DNA of 64,000 nt from NCBI RefSeq assembly GCF_900109455.1, contig NZ_FOAG01000001.1, positions 1-64,000 of the forward strand, in the 5' to 3' direction. Shown here piece after piece: positions 1-8,414 of this stretch (positions are counted from its first letter, which is position 1; every line of letters starts with the position of its first letter). The notes under the pieces are model-generated. The model had not been told where the DNA came from. It searched no databases and saw only the letters and a list, made by a program, of their open reading frames with translations. The translations under genes were made by a program, and so were the position numbers. Source of the DNA: Roseovarius azorensis (lineage in GTDB: Bacteria; Pseudomonadota; Alphaproteobacteria; Rhodobacterales; Rhodobacteraceae).

Positions 1-225
1 GCCCAAGCCCTGCGACGGCGTGGCTGCTGGTTTCTGTTCTTGCCTGCCTACAGTCCAGACCTCAATCCCATTGAGATGGCCTTCTCAAAGCTCAAGGCCT
101 ACCTCCGACGCATCGGAGCCAGAAGCTTCGACGCCTTGCTTGAAGCGCTCGGCGACATCTGCGAGCTATTCGACCCGCTCGAATGCTGGAACTTCCTTAA
201 AGCTGCAGGATATGCCTCAGATTAA
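1..225 (+). CDS. IS630-family transposase, C-terminal part (cut by window edge)
   Basis: The reading frame is open from base 1 to a TAA at 223-225, so the gene starts left of the window. It carries the motif LPAYSPDLNPIE, the signature around the last acidic residue (E) of the DDE catalytic triad of IS630/Tc1-type transposases. This is followed by the usual helical tail with an alternating basic and acidic pattern. Family knowledge: these enzymes cut and paste the element at TA dinucleotides. Only about 74 residues are visible, so I cannot say whether the full element is intact. Confidence 0.85.
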   Translation, partial: AQALRRRGCWFLFLPAYSPDLNPIEMAFSKLKAYLRRIGARSFDALLEALGDICELFDPLECWNFLKAAGYASD

Positions 226-240
226 ATGCAAACCGCTTTA
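1..240 (+). mobile_element. Right end of an IS630-type insertion sequence
   Basis: The transposase stop codon is followed directly by AATGCAAACCGCTTTA (226-240 region), which could be the terminal repeat ending at a TA target. The other end lies outside the window, so the inverted repeat cannot be confirmed and the boundary is a guess. The next gene's likely original start (ATG at 264) is only about 25 bases beyond this edge. Confidence 0.45.
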
Positions 241-289
241 TTGCGCCATAGCATCGGGGTGATGAAGCGATCTTCTGATCGCCCTGTTC

Positions 290-808
290 ATGGCGGGGTC
301 CGCGTCGGCGCAGGCCTGCCCCGATGCCCCCGATCACGGCGCGGCGCTGAACGCGCTGATTGCAGCGGTGCAGAAGGCCCCGGACGAACACGCGGCGCGG
401 CTGATTTCCAACGAGATGTGGGAATATTGGGCCGACGCGCCGGACGCGCGGGCGCAGGAGATGCTGGACGAGGGGATGACCCGACGCGTGGCTCATGATT
501 TCGATGGGGCGATCAGGGCGCTAGATGCGCTGGTGGCCTATTGCCCGGAGTATGCCGAGGGTTACAACCAGCGCGCTTTCGTCAACTTCATCCGTCAGGA
601 TTATGCGGCGGCGCTGCCCGATCTTGATCGTGCGCTGATGCTCTCGCCAAACCATATCGGCGCGATGACCGGGCAGGCGCTGACGCTGGTGGCGCTGGAG
701 CGACCGGGCGAGGCGGCGCTGGTCCTGCGCCGGGCGCTGGATCTGAACCCCTGGCTGGTAGAGCGGCACCTGCTGCCGGGGCTGGAGGCGCTGGAAGAGG
801 ATCTCTGA
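290..808 (+). CDS. Secreted TPR-repeat protein, start region apparently frameshifted
   Basis: The protein has a run of tetratricopeptide-like helices (about residues 60-165, including AEGYNQRAFVNFIRQDYAAA). Its N-terminus ends in a signal-peptidase-like SASAQA just before CPDAP. As it stands, the only ATG in frame (290) would leave a signal peptide of about 8 residues. Upstream, ATG AAG CGA at 264-272 is in another frame. Removing one base near 273 would join it into MKRLLIALFMAGSASAQA, an excellent signal peptide. I infer a one-base insertion or a sequencing error in the gene's first codons. Role unknown; probably a periplasmic protein-protein interaction module. It stands alone between the IS tail and tRNA-Leu. 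Confidence 0.7.
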   Translation: MAGSASAQACPDAPDHGAALNALIAAVQKAPDEHAARLISNEMWEYWADAPDARAQEMLDEGMTRRVAHDFDGAIRALDALVAYCPEYAEGYNQRAFVNFIRQDYAAALPDLDRALMLSPNHIGAMTGQALTLVALERPGEAALVLRRALDLNPWLVERHLLPGLEALEEDL

Positions 809-867
809 CGCGCCGCCTTTGGCTTTACTCCCCCGCCAAAGCCGATATTGTCCGCCGCGCGCCCCGT

Positions 868-953
868 GCCCGCGTGGTGGAATGGTAGACACAGGAGACT
901 TAAAATCTCCAGGCCCTCGGGCCGTGCCGGTTCGAGTCCGGCCGCGGGCACCA
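868..953 (+). tRNA. tRNA-Leu (anticodon TAA)
   Basis: The 7-bp acceptor stem GCCCGCG (868-874) pairs with CGCGGGC (943-949), followed by discriminator A and an encoded CCA (951-953). The anticodon stem GGAGA/TCTCC (894-898/906-910) closes loop CTTAAAA, giving anticodon TAA at 901-903. A long variable arm and TTCGAGTCC in the T arm fit a class II leucine tRNA. Confidence 0.97.
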
Positions 954-967
954 GGCGATGGCGGACA

Positions 968-1834
968 TCAGATCGCCGCCCGCAGGCGCCCGAGCAGGTG
1001 TCCGCGCCATGTGTCATTGGCGGCTGTCGCGCGGGTGATCAGGGCGATGTCGCGCGACATCGGCCGGTCCCCGTGCCTGCGTATATGCAGTTGTCCCTCG
1101 CCATAGCGTTCGAGATCGGGCAGCGGCAGGATCGTGTAGCCCAGCCCGTACTTCACGCTTTCCACCGAAGCCTCGACACTGTCAAGGATCACGATGCCTT
1201 GCGGTTCCGCGGGAAAGTGGTCGAGCGCGCGCGATATCAGCTTGCCGATACCGGAGGCGGGTGTGAAGTGGATGAAGGGCAGCGACCGGGCCAGATCGTT
1301 CAGGCTGCTGTCGGCGTGGTGCAGAGGGGTGGCGATGAACATCGGTTCGGTCGCGATGACGTCATAGGTCAGGCCGCGAAGATCGGGGGCGGCCCGGGTG
1401 ATGATCGCGGCGTCGAGCTGGCCCGAGTGCACCATCGCGCCGAGCGTTTCGGACAGGCCCGAAGAGAACCGGAAATCGGCCCCCGGCGCGGTCCGCGCCA
1501 CATCTGCCAGGAAACGCGGCAGGATGCGCACGCTCGCAGTCTGGATGATGCCGATGTTGAACCTGCCGTTCAGCCCATCATCACTGGCGCAAAGCTCGGT
1601 GAGACGATCCTGTTCGGCCAGCACGCGCCGGGCCTGATCGGCCACGCGCCGCCCGAGCGGCGTGAGCTGCGGGGGCCGGGTGCTGCGGTCAAAAAGCGCC
1701 GCGCGCAGGTCCGTCTCTAGGGTTTTCATCTGCATGCTGAGCGCCGGGAGCGTCATGTTCAACAGTTCCGCGGCGCGGCTGAAGGACTGAACCTGAGCTA
1801 TCCTGACGAGGGTTTCAAGCGATCTGATCTGCAT
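968..1834 (-). CDS. LysR-family transcriptional regulator
   Basis: This is a 288-residue protein of typical LTTR length. Residues 1-60 form the winged helix-turn-helix ([20 protein letters not shown]). Residues about 90-288 form the periplasmic-binding-protein-like effector domain. It is transcribed divergently from the acyl-CoA dehydrogenase-like gene at 1910, with a 75-base AT-rich gap. This is the classic layout for a LysR regulator controlling its neighbour and itself. The effector is unknown; by inference it would be a substrate or CoA-thioester intermediate of the adjacent enzyme. Confidence 0.93.
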   Translation of the reverse strand: MQIRSLETLVRIAQVQSFSRAAELLNMTLPALSMQMKTLETDLRAALFDRSTRPPQLTPLGRRVADQARRVLAEQDRLTELCASDDGLNGRFNIGIIQTASVRILPRFLADVARTAPGADFRFSSGLSETLGAMVHSGQLDAAIITRAAPDLRGLTYDVIATEPMFIATPLHHADSSLNDLARSLPFIHFTPASGIGKLISRALDHFPAEPQGIVILDSVEASVESVKYGLGYTILPLPDLERYGEGQLHIRRHGDRPMSRDIALITRATAANDTWRGHLLGRLRAAI

Positions 1835-1858
1835 AAGTTAAGAATTTCTGATTTTTAT

Positions 1859-1885
1859 ATTCATTTTTATTAGATTGATATGAAT
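1859..1885. promoter_or_regulatory. Candidate LysR operator between divergent genes
   Basis: An inverted repeat ATTCAT (1859-1864), 15-base spacer, ATGAAT (1880-1885) sits in the 75-base gap between the LysR gene and the gene at 1910. The gap is much more AT-rich than the surroundings. Location and symmetry fit a LysR binding site; no experimental support is visible. Confidence 0.4.
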
Positions 1886-1909
1886 TTGTCGAGATGACAA
1901 TCTGGCAGT

Positions 1910-3133
1910 ATGAAACATGATAACCAGTCATCGCCCCGTCAGGCCGTCGCCAGAGAGCTTGCGGCGCGTTTTGCCCCACGTGCGGCGCATTGGGATCAGG
2001 CGCGGGAATACTGCTGGCGGAACGTGCAGGACATGGTTGAAGCCGGGCTGATGGGGATGACGATTCCCGAGCGGTACGGCGGGCAGGGCGCATCCTGGCT
2101 GGAGACCGTGCTGGTGGTCGAGGAAATCGCCCGTGCCTGCACACTTAGCGCGCGCATCCTTGTCGAGGCTAACATGGGCGCGGTCGGTGCGGTCATGGCT
2201 TACGGGACCGAGCCACAGCGCGAGATGGTGGCGCGGCAGGTGCTGGCGGGGGACAAGCCCGCGATCTGTATCACCGAACCAGAGGCGGGCAGTGCAGCAA
2301 GCCAGATGACCACCACCGCGCGCCGGACCGGATCGGACTATGTGCTGAACGGGCGCAAGCACTGGATCACCGGCGGCGGGGTGTCGCGGGTGCATCTGGT
2401 CTTGGCCCGTGTGCTGGATGCGGCGGGCAACGAGGAGGGGATTGGCGGCTTTCTGGTGGTTCGGGATCCCGAGGCGGGTGTGGTGCCCGAGGGTTTTACC
2501 GTCGGGCCGCGCGAGCGCACCATGGGGCTTTGCGGGATGCCCGAGGCAGAGCTGGTGTTCGATGGCATGGTGGTCGGGGAGAATTGCGTTCTGCAACCGC
2601 CGGGCGGTTTCCGGCGCGGCTTTGCCGCCCTGATGAACGCCTACAACAGCCAGCGGGTCGGCGCTGGCACGATTGCAATGGGTGTGGCCGCGGGCGCGCT
2701 GGATCATGCCAGGCGCTATCTGAGGGAGCGCCGCCAGTTCGGGCGGCCGCTCGCGGAGTTCCAGGGGTTGCAATGGATGCTGGCGGACATGGATGCCGGG
2801 GTGCATGCCTCGCGGCTGATGCTGCGCGAGGCGGCAGTGTCGCGCGGACCCGACGGATCGGCCTTTCCCGATCCGATGATGGCGGCGCGGGCCAAGATGT
2901 TTGCCTCGGAAACGGCGGTCCGGGTGGTGAACGACGCATTGCAGATGTTCGGCGCTCGCGGCTATGGCAACAAGGAACCTCTGGAGCGCATGTATCGGGA
3001 TGTGCGCATGTTCACCATTGCCGGCGGCACGGCGCAGATCCTGAAGACACAGGTTGCAGGTGGTCTGTTGGGCATTAAAACGCCGCAGACCCGTGGCGGC
3101 TATGGTGTGGCGGGCCGTCTGGCGGCCGAGTGA
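1910..3133 (+). CDS. Acyl-CoA dehydrogenase-fold flavoprotein, probably not a dehydrogenase
   Basis: The protein has 407 residues with the three ACAD domains: helical N-terminal domain, beta domain (ITEPEAGSAA near 121-130, flavin/substrate contact) and C-terminal helical domain (RRQFGRPLAEFQG). The C-terminal signature normally reading EGT, whose Glu is the base of MCAD-type enzymes, is AGGTAQI here. The alternative Glu of isovaleryl/long-chain enzymes (just before the helix-G Arg) is Gln248 (NSQR). Both usual catalytic bases therefore look absent. R82 lies in SARILVEANMG. From memory, 3-sulfinopropionyl-CoA desulfinase of Advenella has this ACAD fold with Gln at that position and a substrate-binding Arg near residue 84, so a desulfinase or related lyase is my best inference. 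The neighbour is a divergent LysR gene. Confidence 0.8.
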   Translation: MKHDNQSSPRQAVARELAARFAPRAAHWDQAREYCWRNVQDMVEAGLMGMTIPERYGGQGASWLETVLVVEEIARACTLSARILVEANMGAVGAVMAYGTEPQREMVARQVLAGDKPAICITEPEAGSAASQMTTTARRTGSDYVLNGRKHWITGGGVSRVHLVLARVLDAAGNEEGIGGFLVVRDPEAGVVPEGFTVGPRERTMGLCGMPEAELVFDGMVVGENCVLQPPGGFRRGFAALMNAYNSQRVGAGTIAMGVAAGALDHARRYLRERRQFGRPLAEFQGLQWMLADMDAGVHASRLMLREAAVSRGPDGSAFPDPMMAARAKMFASETAVRVVNDALQMFGARGYGNKEPLERMYRDVRMFTIAGGTAQILKTQVAGGLLGIKTPQTRGGYGVAGRLAAE

Positions 3134-3157
3134 TGCGCGGGGTCGCTCTGGTCTGAC

Positions 3158-4201
3158 CTAGCCCTGATGTTCCGCCCCGATGCCCTGGAACATGGCGCGC
3201 AGGTCGACCGTGCTCTGCTTGCCGATCCGGTCGTAGGTGGTATCCAGCCAGATTGCCGCCGTGGCGCGCCCGATGTCGCGCAGGCGGGTGAGAAAGTCCC
3301 ATTCCACGTTCATCTTGGAAGATGCCCCCATCGGCTTGAGCGCCGCCTCGTTCTCGATCAGGTGGACCTTGACCGGGCGGTAATGATCGGTCGAGAGCTT
3401 GCCTTGGTCGATCAGCCGTTGGACGAAATCAATCGCGCGCAATTCCTTGAGCAGGCTGGCGTTGAAGCTGATCTCGTTCATCCGGTTGTGGATTTCCTGC
3501 GCGGTGCGGGGCGCGCCCTTGCGTTCGATCGGGTTGATCTGGATCACGACGATATCGTCGGTTCCGGTCTTGCCATAGAGCGGAAAGAGCGAGGGATTGC
3601 CCATGTAGCCGCCGTCCCAATAGGGCACCCCGTCGATCTCGACCGCCTGATAGACATGCGGCAGGCAGGCTGAGGCCATCACCATGTCCGCCGTCAACTG
3701 CGCGCGCGGAAAGACCTGCACCTTGCCGGTTTCCACATTGGTCGCGGAAATGAAGAGTTCGAACGCGGTGCAGTTGCGCACCATCTCGAAATCAATGCTG
3801 CTCTCGACCAGATCGCGCAGCGGATTGATGTTCATCGGATTGAGCTGGTAGGGCGAGGCAACGCCCGAAAGCGCGTTCATGAAGTGATAGAACGGATTGT
3901 TCTCAAGTCCCCAGTTGCCGGTGAACCGGTCCATCGGGGTGCGTTGCAGCGGCGAGCTGCGCGCGCTCTGGCTCATGCACTCCCAGAAATGGTGGAGCGC
4001 CTTGCGGGCGCCCTCGGGGCCGGCGCGGGTATAGCCGTCGGCCAGTGCGACCGCGTTCATTGCCCCGGCCGAGGTGCCCGATACGCCTGCGATCCTGAGC
4101 CGCCCATCTTCGAGAAGATAGTCCAGAACCCCCCAGGTAAAGGCCCCGTGCGCGCCGCCGCCCTGCAGGGCGAGATTGATCGATTTCTGCGTCCTTGACA
4201 T
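3158..4201 (-). CDS. Patatin-like phospholipase
   Basis: Start chosen at ATG 4201, with AAAGGA eight bases upstream; the frame stays open further upstream but has no homologous N-terminus there. The 347-residue protein begins with the patatin glycine-rich oxyanion motif QGGGAHGAF (13-21). The nucleophile elbow is GTSAG (Ser44) and the catalytic Asp is in DGG (Asp196). Ser-Asp dyad enzymes of this kind hydrolyse acyl esters in phospholipids or storage lipids. No signal peptide is seen, so it is probably cytoplasmic or membrane-associated. It converges with the acyl-CoA dehydrogenase-like gene, leaving a 24-base gap. The substrate cannot be read from sequence. Confidence 0.9.
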   Translation of the reverse strand: MSRTQKSINLALQGGGAHGAFTWGVLDYLLEDGRLRIAGVSGTSAGAMNAVALADGYTRAGPEGARKALHHFWECMSQSARSSPLQRTPMDRFTGNWGLENNPFYHFMNALSGVASPYQLNPMNINPLRDLVESSIDFEMVRNCTAFELFISATNVETGKVQVFPRAQLTADMVMASACLPHVYQAVEIDGVPYWDGGYMGNPSLFPLYGKTGTDDIVVIQINPIERKGAPRTAQEIHNRMNEISFNASLLKELRAIDFVQRLIDQGKLSTDHYRPVKVHLIENEAALKPMGASSKMNVEWDFLTRLRDIGRATAAIWLDTTYDRIGKQSTVDLRAMFQGIGAEHQG

Positions 4202-4518
4202 GGGTGATCCTTTTTCTGCTGCGTCGCGGCGTCGCCTCAGCCATAGCGTAATTTGGCGGGGGGCTGTAGGGGAAATGCCCGGGTTCGCCGTCACAGGTCG
4301 GGTGACCGAGGTCGGAAAGGCGATGCGAGAGATTCTCGATCTGCGAGCGATCAACGCGCCAAGAGGTTGACCGATTTCCGTTCTGCCTTCTCCGGAGTGC
4401 GTCAAAACCCAAGCAGCCCCGCGCCCAAATCAAGCGAGCGGGTTGTCTTGATTGTGGCAAGCGTCACAGAGCATCCATCGCGACCGGCTGGATGTCCTGT
4501 CTTCAGACTGCCTGTTTT
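4202..4518. other. Intergenic region without a recognisable gene
   Basis: About 317 bases lie between the patatin gene start and the alpha/beta hydrolase stop, both on the minus strand. It must hold the patatin promoter, but I see no convincing conserved box, tRNA or terminator. The short open frames here have no recognisable protein character. Confidence 0.5.
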
Positions 4519-5346
4519 TCAGGAGTGACCGCGAACAGCGGACTCTGCCGGGCTGGTTCTGGCGGTCATGATGAAATCTTCCAGCACCACATGAAAGAGG
4601 TTCGGCTTTTCCAGATGCACGGCATGCGCGGTGCCCGGTATCACCGCCAGCGCGGCATTAGGCAGGCCCTGCCACAGCATCTCGACCTGTGGCCAGCGAT
4701 AGGATTGGTCGCCATCTCCCCAGAGCACCAGCGTCGGCATGGTCAGCCGGACGAGCGCGCTGCGCCCGTCCCAATGGCTCATCGCGTCCAGACCGGCCAG
4801 CGCGGCACGTTCGCTGGCCAGCGCGCCCAAGGCTGCCACGATGTCGAACCCCTTGGCTGCTGCTCCGTCACGAAACCAGGTGGCACCGATCCGCTGGATC
4901 GTTCTTGCCACCCCTTCCGTGCGGATCCTCTCGCGTGAGGTTTCCAGCAGTTCGAAGCGGTCGGGCATCGCGCCCAGCGGGCCGGTCCCGTAGAGGATCA
5001 GCCGCGCAATGCGTTCGGGATGGTTGGCGGCCAGTTCCTGCACGATCATGCCGCCCATGGAATGCCCCAGAAGGGTGATCCGGGTCAGGCCAAGCTCGTC
5101 CAGAAGATCTACCACCGCCGCCGCAAAGCTGGCGATGCGATCGGCGGGTGGCAGCGCGGCGGATCCGGCAAAGCCCGGCAGATCGGGGGCGATCACGTCG
5201 AACCGGCCTGCGAATCTGTCGATCTCAGCCTGCCATTGCATCGAACCGCCGAGATAGCCATGCACCAGCACCAGTGGTGCGCCGTGACCCGCGCGGCGAT
5301 AGCTAAGGCCGGTGCTGGATGTCAGCGCATCTGATCGGGTAGCCAC
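4519..5346 (-). CDS. Alpha/beta hydrolase, last gene of the TRAP operon
   Basis: A 275-residue single-domain hydrolase with oxyanion motif HGYLGG (29-34) and nucleophile elbow GHSMGG (Ser96). The acid lies in WGDGDQS (about 211-213) and the histidine in GTAHAVHLEKP (about 241). The GTG start at 5346 lies inside dctM, overlapping by 25 bases with GGAGAC upstream, so it is translationally coupled to the transporter. By inference it hydrolyses the imported substrate or a derived ester or lactone. The reaction cannot be named from sequence. Confidence 0.88.
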   Translation of the reverse strand: MATRSDALTSSTGLSYRRAGHGAPLVLVHGYLGGSMQWQAEIDRFAGRFDVIAPDLPGFAGSAALPPADRIASFAAAVVDLLDELGLTRITLLGHSMGGMIVQELAANHPERIARLILYGTGPLGAMPDRFELLETSRERIRTEGVARTIQRIGATWFRDGAAAKGFDIVAALGALASERAALAGLDAMSHWDGRSALVRLTMPTLVLWGDGDQSYRWPQVEMLWQGLPNAALAVIPGTAHAVHLEKPNLFHVVLEDFIMTARTSPAESAVRGHS

Positions 5347-6623
5347 AGCGCGGTCTCCGGCACAAGGATGAGGATGACGATCAGCAGAACCAGCGCGCCG
5401 ATGAAGGGCAGGCAGCCCATAATCACGTCGCCGATGGTGACCTGCCCGCGCCCGATCCCTTGTATGACATAGAGGTTGAGACCCACGGGCGGGGTCAGCA
5501 CGGCGATCTCCATGGTGATCGTGTAGACCACGCCGAACCAGATCAGATCAAAGCCTGCCGCCGCCATGAGGGGAAAGATCGTGGGCAGGGTGATGAAGGT
5601 CATCGATACCGGCTCCAGAAACATCCCCAGCACGATGTAGAAGACCAGCACGATGGTCAGCACCACATAGGGCGACAGATCGAAGCTGAGGAACAGTTCG
5701 GTGAATTGTTGCGGCACGCGGTAATAGGTCAGGACAAACCCGAACAACACGCCTGCCGACAGCAGAAGGCCGAGATACCCCATGGTGCGCATGGTGGCGA
5801 AAAGCGCCTCGGTGAAGCCCTGCCATGTCAGGCCGCCCACGCCAAAGGCGAGGATCACGGTCAGCAGGGCGGCGACGGCGGCAGCCTCGGTCGGGGTGGC
5901 GATGCCGGCGTAGATCGCCACGGTGATCACCAGTCCGATGAGCGCGATGGGAGCAATGGTGGCGGCGATCTGGACAAGGCCCATTTTCGCCGCGGTTTCC
6001 CGGTCAGGAATGTCGCCGGGTTTCAAGATACCCCAGATCAGCACGACCACTGCGAAGGACGACACCAGGATCAGCCCCGGAATGACGCCCGCGATGAAGA
6101 GATCGCCGATGCTCTGATCGGTGACGATCCCGTAGAACAGCAGGATCAGTGAGGGCGGCAGAAGCACGCTCAAAGTTCCGCCTGCCGCCAGAACGCCCGA
6201 CGACAGCCGTTTGCCATAGCCCAGCCGCAGCATTTCCGGCAGGGCCACACCGCCGATGGTCAGCGCTCCCACCATGGACGAGCCGCAGACTGCGCCAAAC
6301 CCCGCGCAAGCCCCGATGGATCCATAGGCGGCCGAGCCTCGGACGCGCACGCCTTGATGCAGGAACTGGTAGAGGTTCGGGCCAATCGAGGATTTGCCGA
6401 TCAACTCGCCCAGGAACACGAAGAGCGGTACCGCCAGCAGGATATAGTCGATCCAGACGCCCCAGAGTTTCAATTCCGCCGAGACGATCGAGGTATCGAA
6501 ACTCTGGATCTGCCAGAGAAACGGCAGTGAGGCGGCGGCCAGCGCAAAGGGGATCGGCAGGCCGATGGCGATGAGAAACATCAGGAGGCCGAGAAGGCCA
6601 AGGCCGACTTCATACCATTCCAT
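5322..6623 (-). CDS. dctM: TRAP transporter large permease (DctM family)
   Basis: The protein has 433 residues and about 12 hydrophobic segments. It includes the family region GVALPEMLRLGYGKRLSSG and the C-terminal TPPVGLNLYVIQGI, both typical of DctM/SiaM large subunits. It forms the ion-coupled channel of a tripartite ATP-independent periplasmic transporter in the inner membrane. The start is three bases past the dctQ stop, showing tight coupling. The next gene, a hydrolase, overlaps its 3' end. Confidence 0.95.
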   Translation of the reverse strand: MEWYEVGLGLLGLLMFLIAIGLPIPFALAAASLPFLWQIQSFDTSIVSAELKLWGVWIDYILLAVPLFVFLGELIGKSSIGPNLYQFLHQGVRVRGSAAYGSIGACAGFGAVCGSSMVGALTIGGVALPEMLRLGYGKRLSSGVLAAGGTLSVLLPPSLILLFYGIVTDQSIGDLFIAGVIPGLILVSSFAVVVLIWGILKPGDIPDRETAAKMGLVQIAATIAPIALIGLVITVAIYAGIATPTEAAAVAALLTVILAFGVGGLTWQGFTEALFATMRTMGYLGLLLSAGVLFGFVLTYYRVPQQFTELFLSFDLSPYVVLTIVLVFYIVLGMFLEPVSMTFITLPTIFPLMAAAGFDLIWFGVVYTITMEIAVLTPPVGLNLYVIQGIGRGQVTIGDVIMGCLPFIGALVLLIVILILVPETALWLPDQMR

Positions 6624-6626
6624 CGC

Positions 6627-7130
6627 TCAGACCTCCGCTGCCGGGGTGCGCAACAGCCGGATGAGCCGCAGCGCCGCATAAAGGGAAAAAAGCACAAGCG
6701 CCAGAGCGCCCGGCGCCCAGAAAGCATAGCGTGGCCAGAGCAGGATTTCCGAGGACGCACCCGAGTTGAAGGACCGGATCGTGGCGCTGATCCCCGCCAG
6801 CGAAAAGAACAAGCCCACCCCCAGCATGACGCAGAGGTTGACCACCGCCGCCGCCTTGCGCCAGCCCTGCGGCAGGATGTCGGTCAGCATGGTGACCTTG
6901 GGATAGGCATCCTCGCGCATCGCATAAGCCAGCCCGGCAAAGGCCACCGGAAAGAGCAGCAGCGCTGTCGCCTCGGTCACCATCCGGTCGGGCGCGCCCA
7001 GCGCGTAGCGGGTAAAGACGCCGTAGCTGATCCAGAGCATCTGAACGAGAACGATCACTGCCCCCGCCGCCGCCAGCCAGACGACGGCGCGTTCCACATG
7101 GCGGATCAGTCGGTCAAGGCCGGTTTGCAT
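6627..7130 (-). CDS. dctQ: TRAP transporter small permease (DctQ family)
   Basis: This 167-residue membrane protein has four predicted transmembrane segments. It carries the DctQ-type stretch with Arg and acidic residues (YAMREDAYPKVTML) between helices 2 and 3. It partners DctM in the inner membrane and docks the substrate-loaded binding protein. It lies between dctP (76 bases upstream) and dctM (three bases downstream). Confidence 0.92.
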   Translation of the reverse strand: MQTGLDRLIRHVERAVVWLAAAGAVIVLVQMLWISYGVFTRYALGAPDRMVTEATALLLFPVAFAGLAYAMREDAYPKVTMLTDILPQGWRKAAAVVNLCVMLGVGLFFSLAGISATIRSFNSGASSEILLWPRYAFWAPGALALVLFSLYAALRLIRLLRTPAAEV

Positions 7131-7206
7131 GGCGCGTAGCCTCCAGTTGAGATGCCGCGGATGTCACACCGCCGATGCATTCGACCGACGGTGCCGTGCT
7201 GCCAGA

Positions 7207-8196
7207 TCAGGGCGCGTGCTGCGCGAAGAGATCGCGGATCTGTCCCGACAGTTCCGGGCCGCAGGCTGCATCCACGGTCTCGTTCCACTTGTCCTGAACG
7301 CTGTCGATCAGTGCCATCCGCTGATCCTGGCTGATCGACACAGCCGCGCCGCCGCCCTTCATCACCGCATTACCGACGCGCTGATCGACCCAATCTTCGT
7401 AGCGCGGTTTCAGCCATTCCTCCGTTTCGCGCGCGGCGGCCATCACAGCGGCCTGTTCATCCGCCGTCATGCTGTCGAATTTTTCCTTGTTCATCATGTA
7501 TTGGATGTTGCCGTAGAAAAGGTTGGCATTGACCATGTAGGGCATCACGTCCCACAGCTTCCAGCTGGAATAGGTGGCGACGCCCATGTTGATCCCATCG
7601 ACCACGCCGCGCTCGGCCGATTGGAATACCTCCTTGGGGGCCACAAAGACCGGTGCGCCGCCCCATGTCTCGATCATCAGACTGACCAGAGGTCCGATCG
7701 AGCGCACCTGCTTGCCCTGAAGGTTGCCCAGATCGGCGATTCCATCCTTGAACCACCATTCCTGATCATAGGAATAATTGGAGTTGAACACCGGCACGAG
7801 GTTGATCGCCGCGGCCTCCTCCCGGACCAGGTCGGCATAGGCGGCGTCCATCTCGACCTGCCTCTCCAGATTGACCGCCACCGGGTAAAGCGAGGTGACG
7901 CGATAGCAGGGAAGACGCTCGTCAGCGGGCATCCAGCTCATGTCCGAGACGCCGCCCTGAACGGCATCGACGCCCTCGGACCAGCCATGCAGCGTGGCCG
8001 AGGGGAAAATCTGTACCTTGACGCTGCCGCCGGTCTTTTCGGCGACGAGTTCGGCAAAGTGAACGAAACCGTCATGGCGGATGTCGGCCTCGTTCACGTA
8101 GGTGGACAGGCGAATGGTGGTCTCGGCCTGTGCGGGCAAGGTGGCCACAACGCCGAGAATGGTAGAGGATACCAGGCATTTCAGGGTAGGTGTCAT
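7207..8196 (-). CDS. dctP: TRAP transporter periplasmic substrate-binding protein
   Basis: Start chosen at ATG 8196, which follows AAGGAG with six bases spacing and gives a clean signal peptide (MTPTLKCLVSS...LPAQA, cleavage near 24). The longer frame to 8334 would bury it. The mature protein shows DctP features: VKVQIFPSATLHG near the N-terminus and GKQVRSIG, containing the conserved substrate-carboxylate Arg. Length is 329 residues, normal for the family. Substrates of this family are usually organic acids; which one cannot be read here. First gene of the operon dctP-dctQ-dctM-hydrolase. Confidence 0.93.
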   Translation of the reverse strand: MTPTLKCLVSSTILGVVATLPAQAETTIRLSTYVNEADIRHDGFVHFAELVAEKTGGSVKVQIFPSATLHGWSEGVDAVQGGVSDMSWMPADERLPCYRVTSLYPVAVNLERQVEMDAAYADLVREEAAAINLVPVFNSNYSYDQEWWFKDGIADLGNLQGKQVRSIGPLVSLMIETWGGAPVFVAPKEVFQSAERGVVDGINMGVATYSSWKLWDVMPYMVNANLFYGNIQYMMNKEKFDSMTADEQAAVMAAARETEEWLKPRYEDWVDQRVGNAVMKGGGAAVSISQDQRMALIDSVQDKWNETVDAACGPELSGQIRDLFAQHAP

Positions 8197-8414
8197 GTCA
8201 GTCTCCTTGTTGGGTGAGGGCGCGAGACCGTACCTGCGGTCATCGTCATTGGTCTTGGATGTCTCGCCTGCATGGCGGGAAACACATGCCTTGCATGCTA
8301 GTTCATCGGATCGCGACTCGGCCAACTCAAACATTTCATAAAACCATTCCGATCTTGCATGGCTTTCTGGCCTGTTCCAAGCTGCCGTCAGGTCTTTCTT
8401 TTTTTGGGGGGAAC

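Noticed and set aside
226..498. A 90-codon frame overlapping the start of the TPR protein
   Set aside because: It is the out-of-frame continuation of the ATG at 264 past the suspected frameshift; its sequence is Arg/Gly-rich and ends early.
4202..4405. A longer start for the patatin-like gene
   Set aside because: The extra 68 residues are Arg/Pro-rich without homologous character. The start at 4201 has a good ribosome site and the fold starts right after it.
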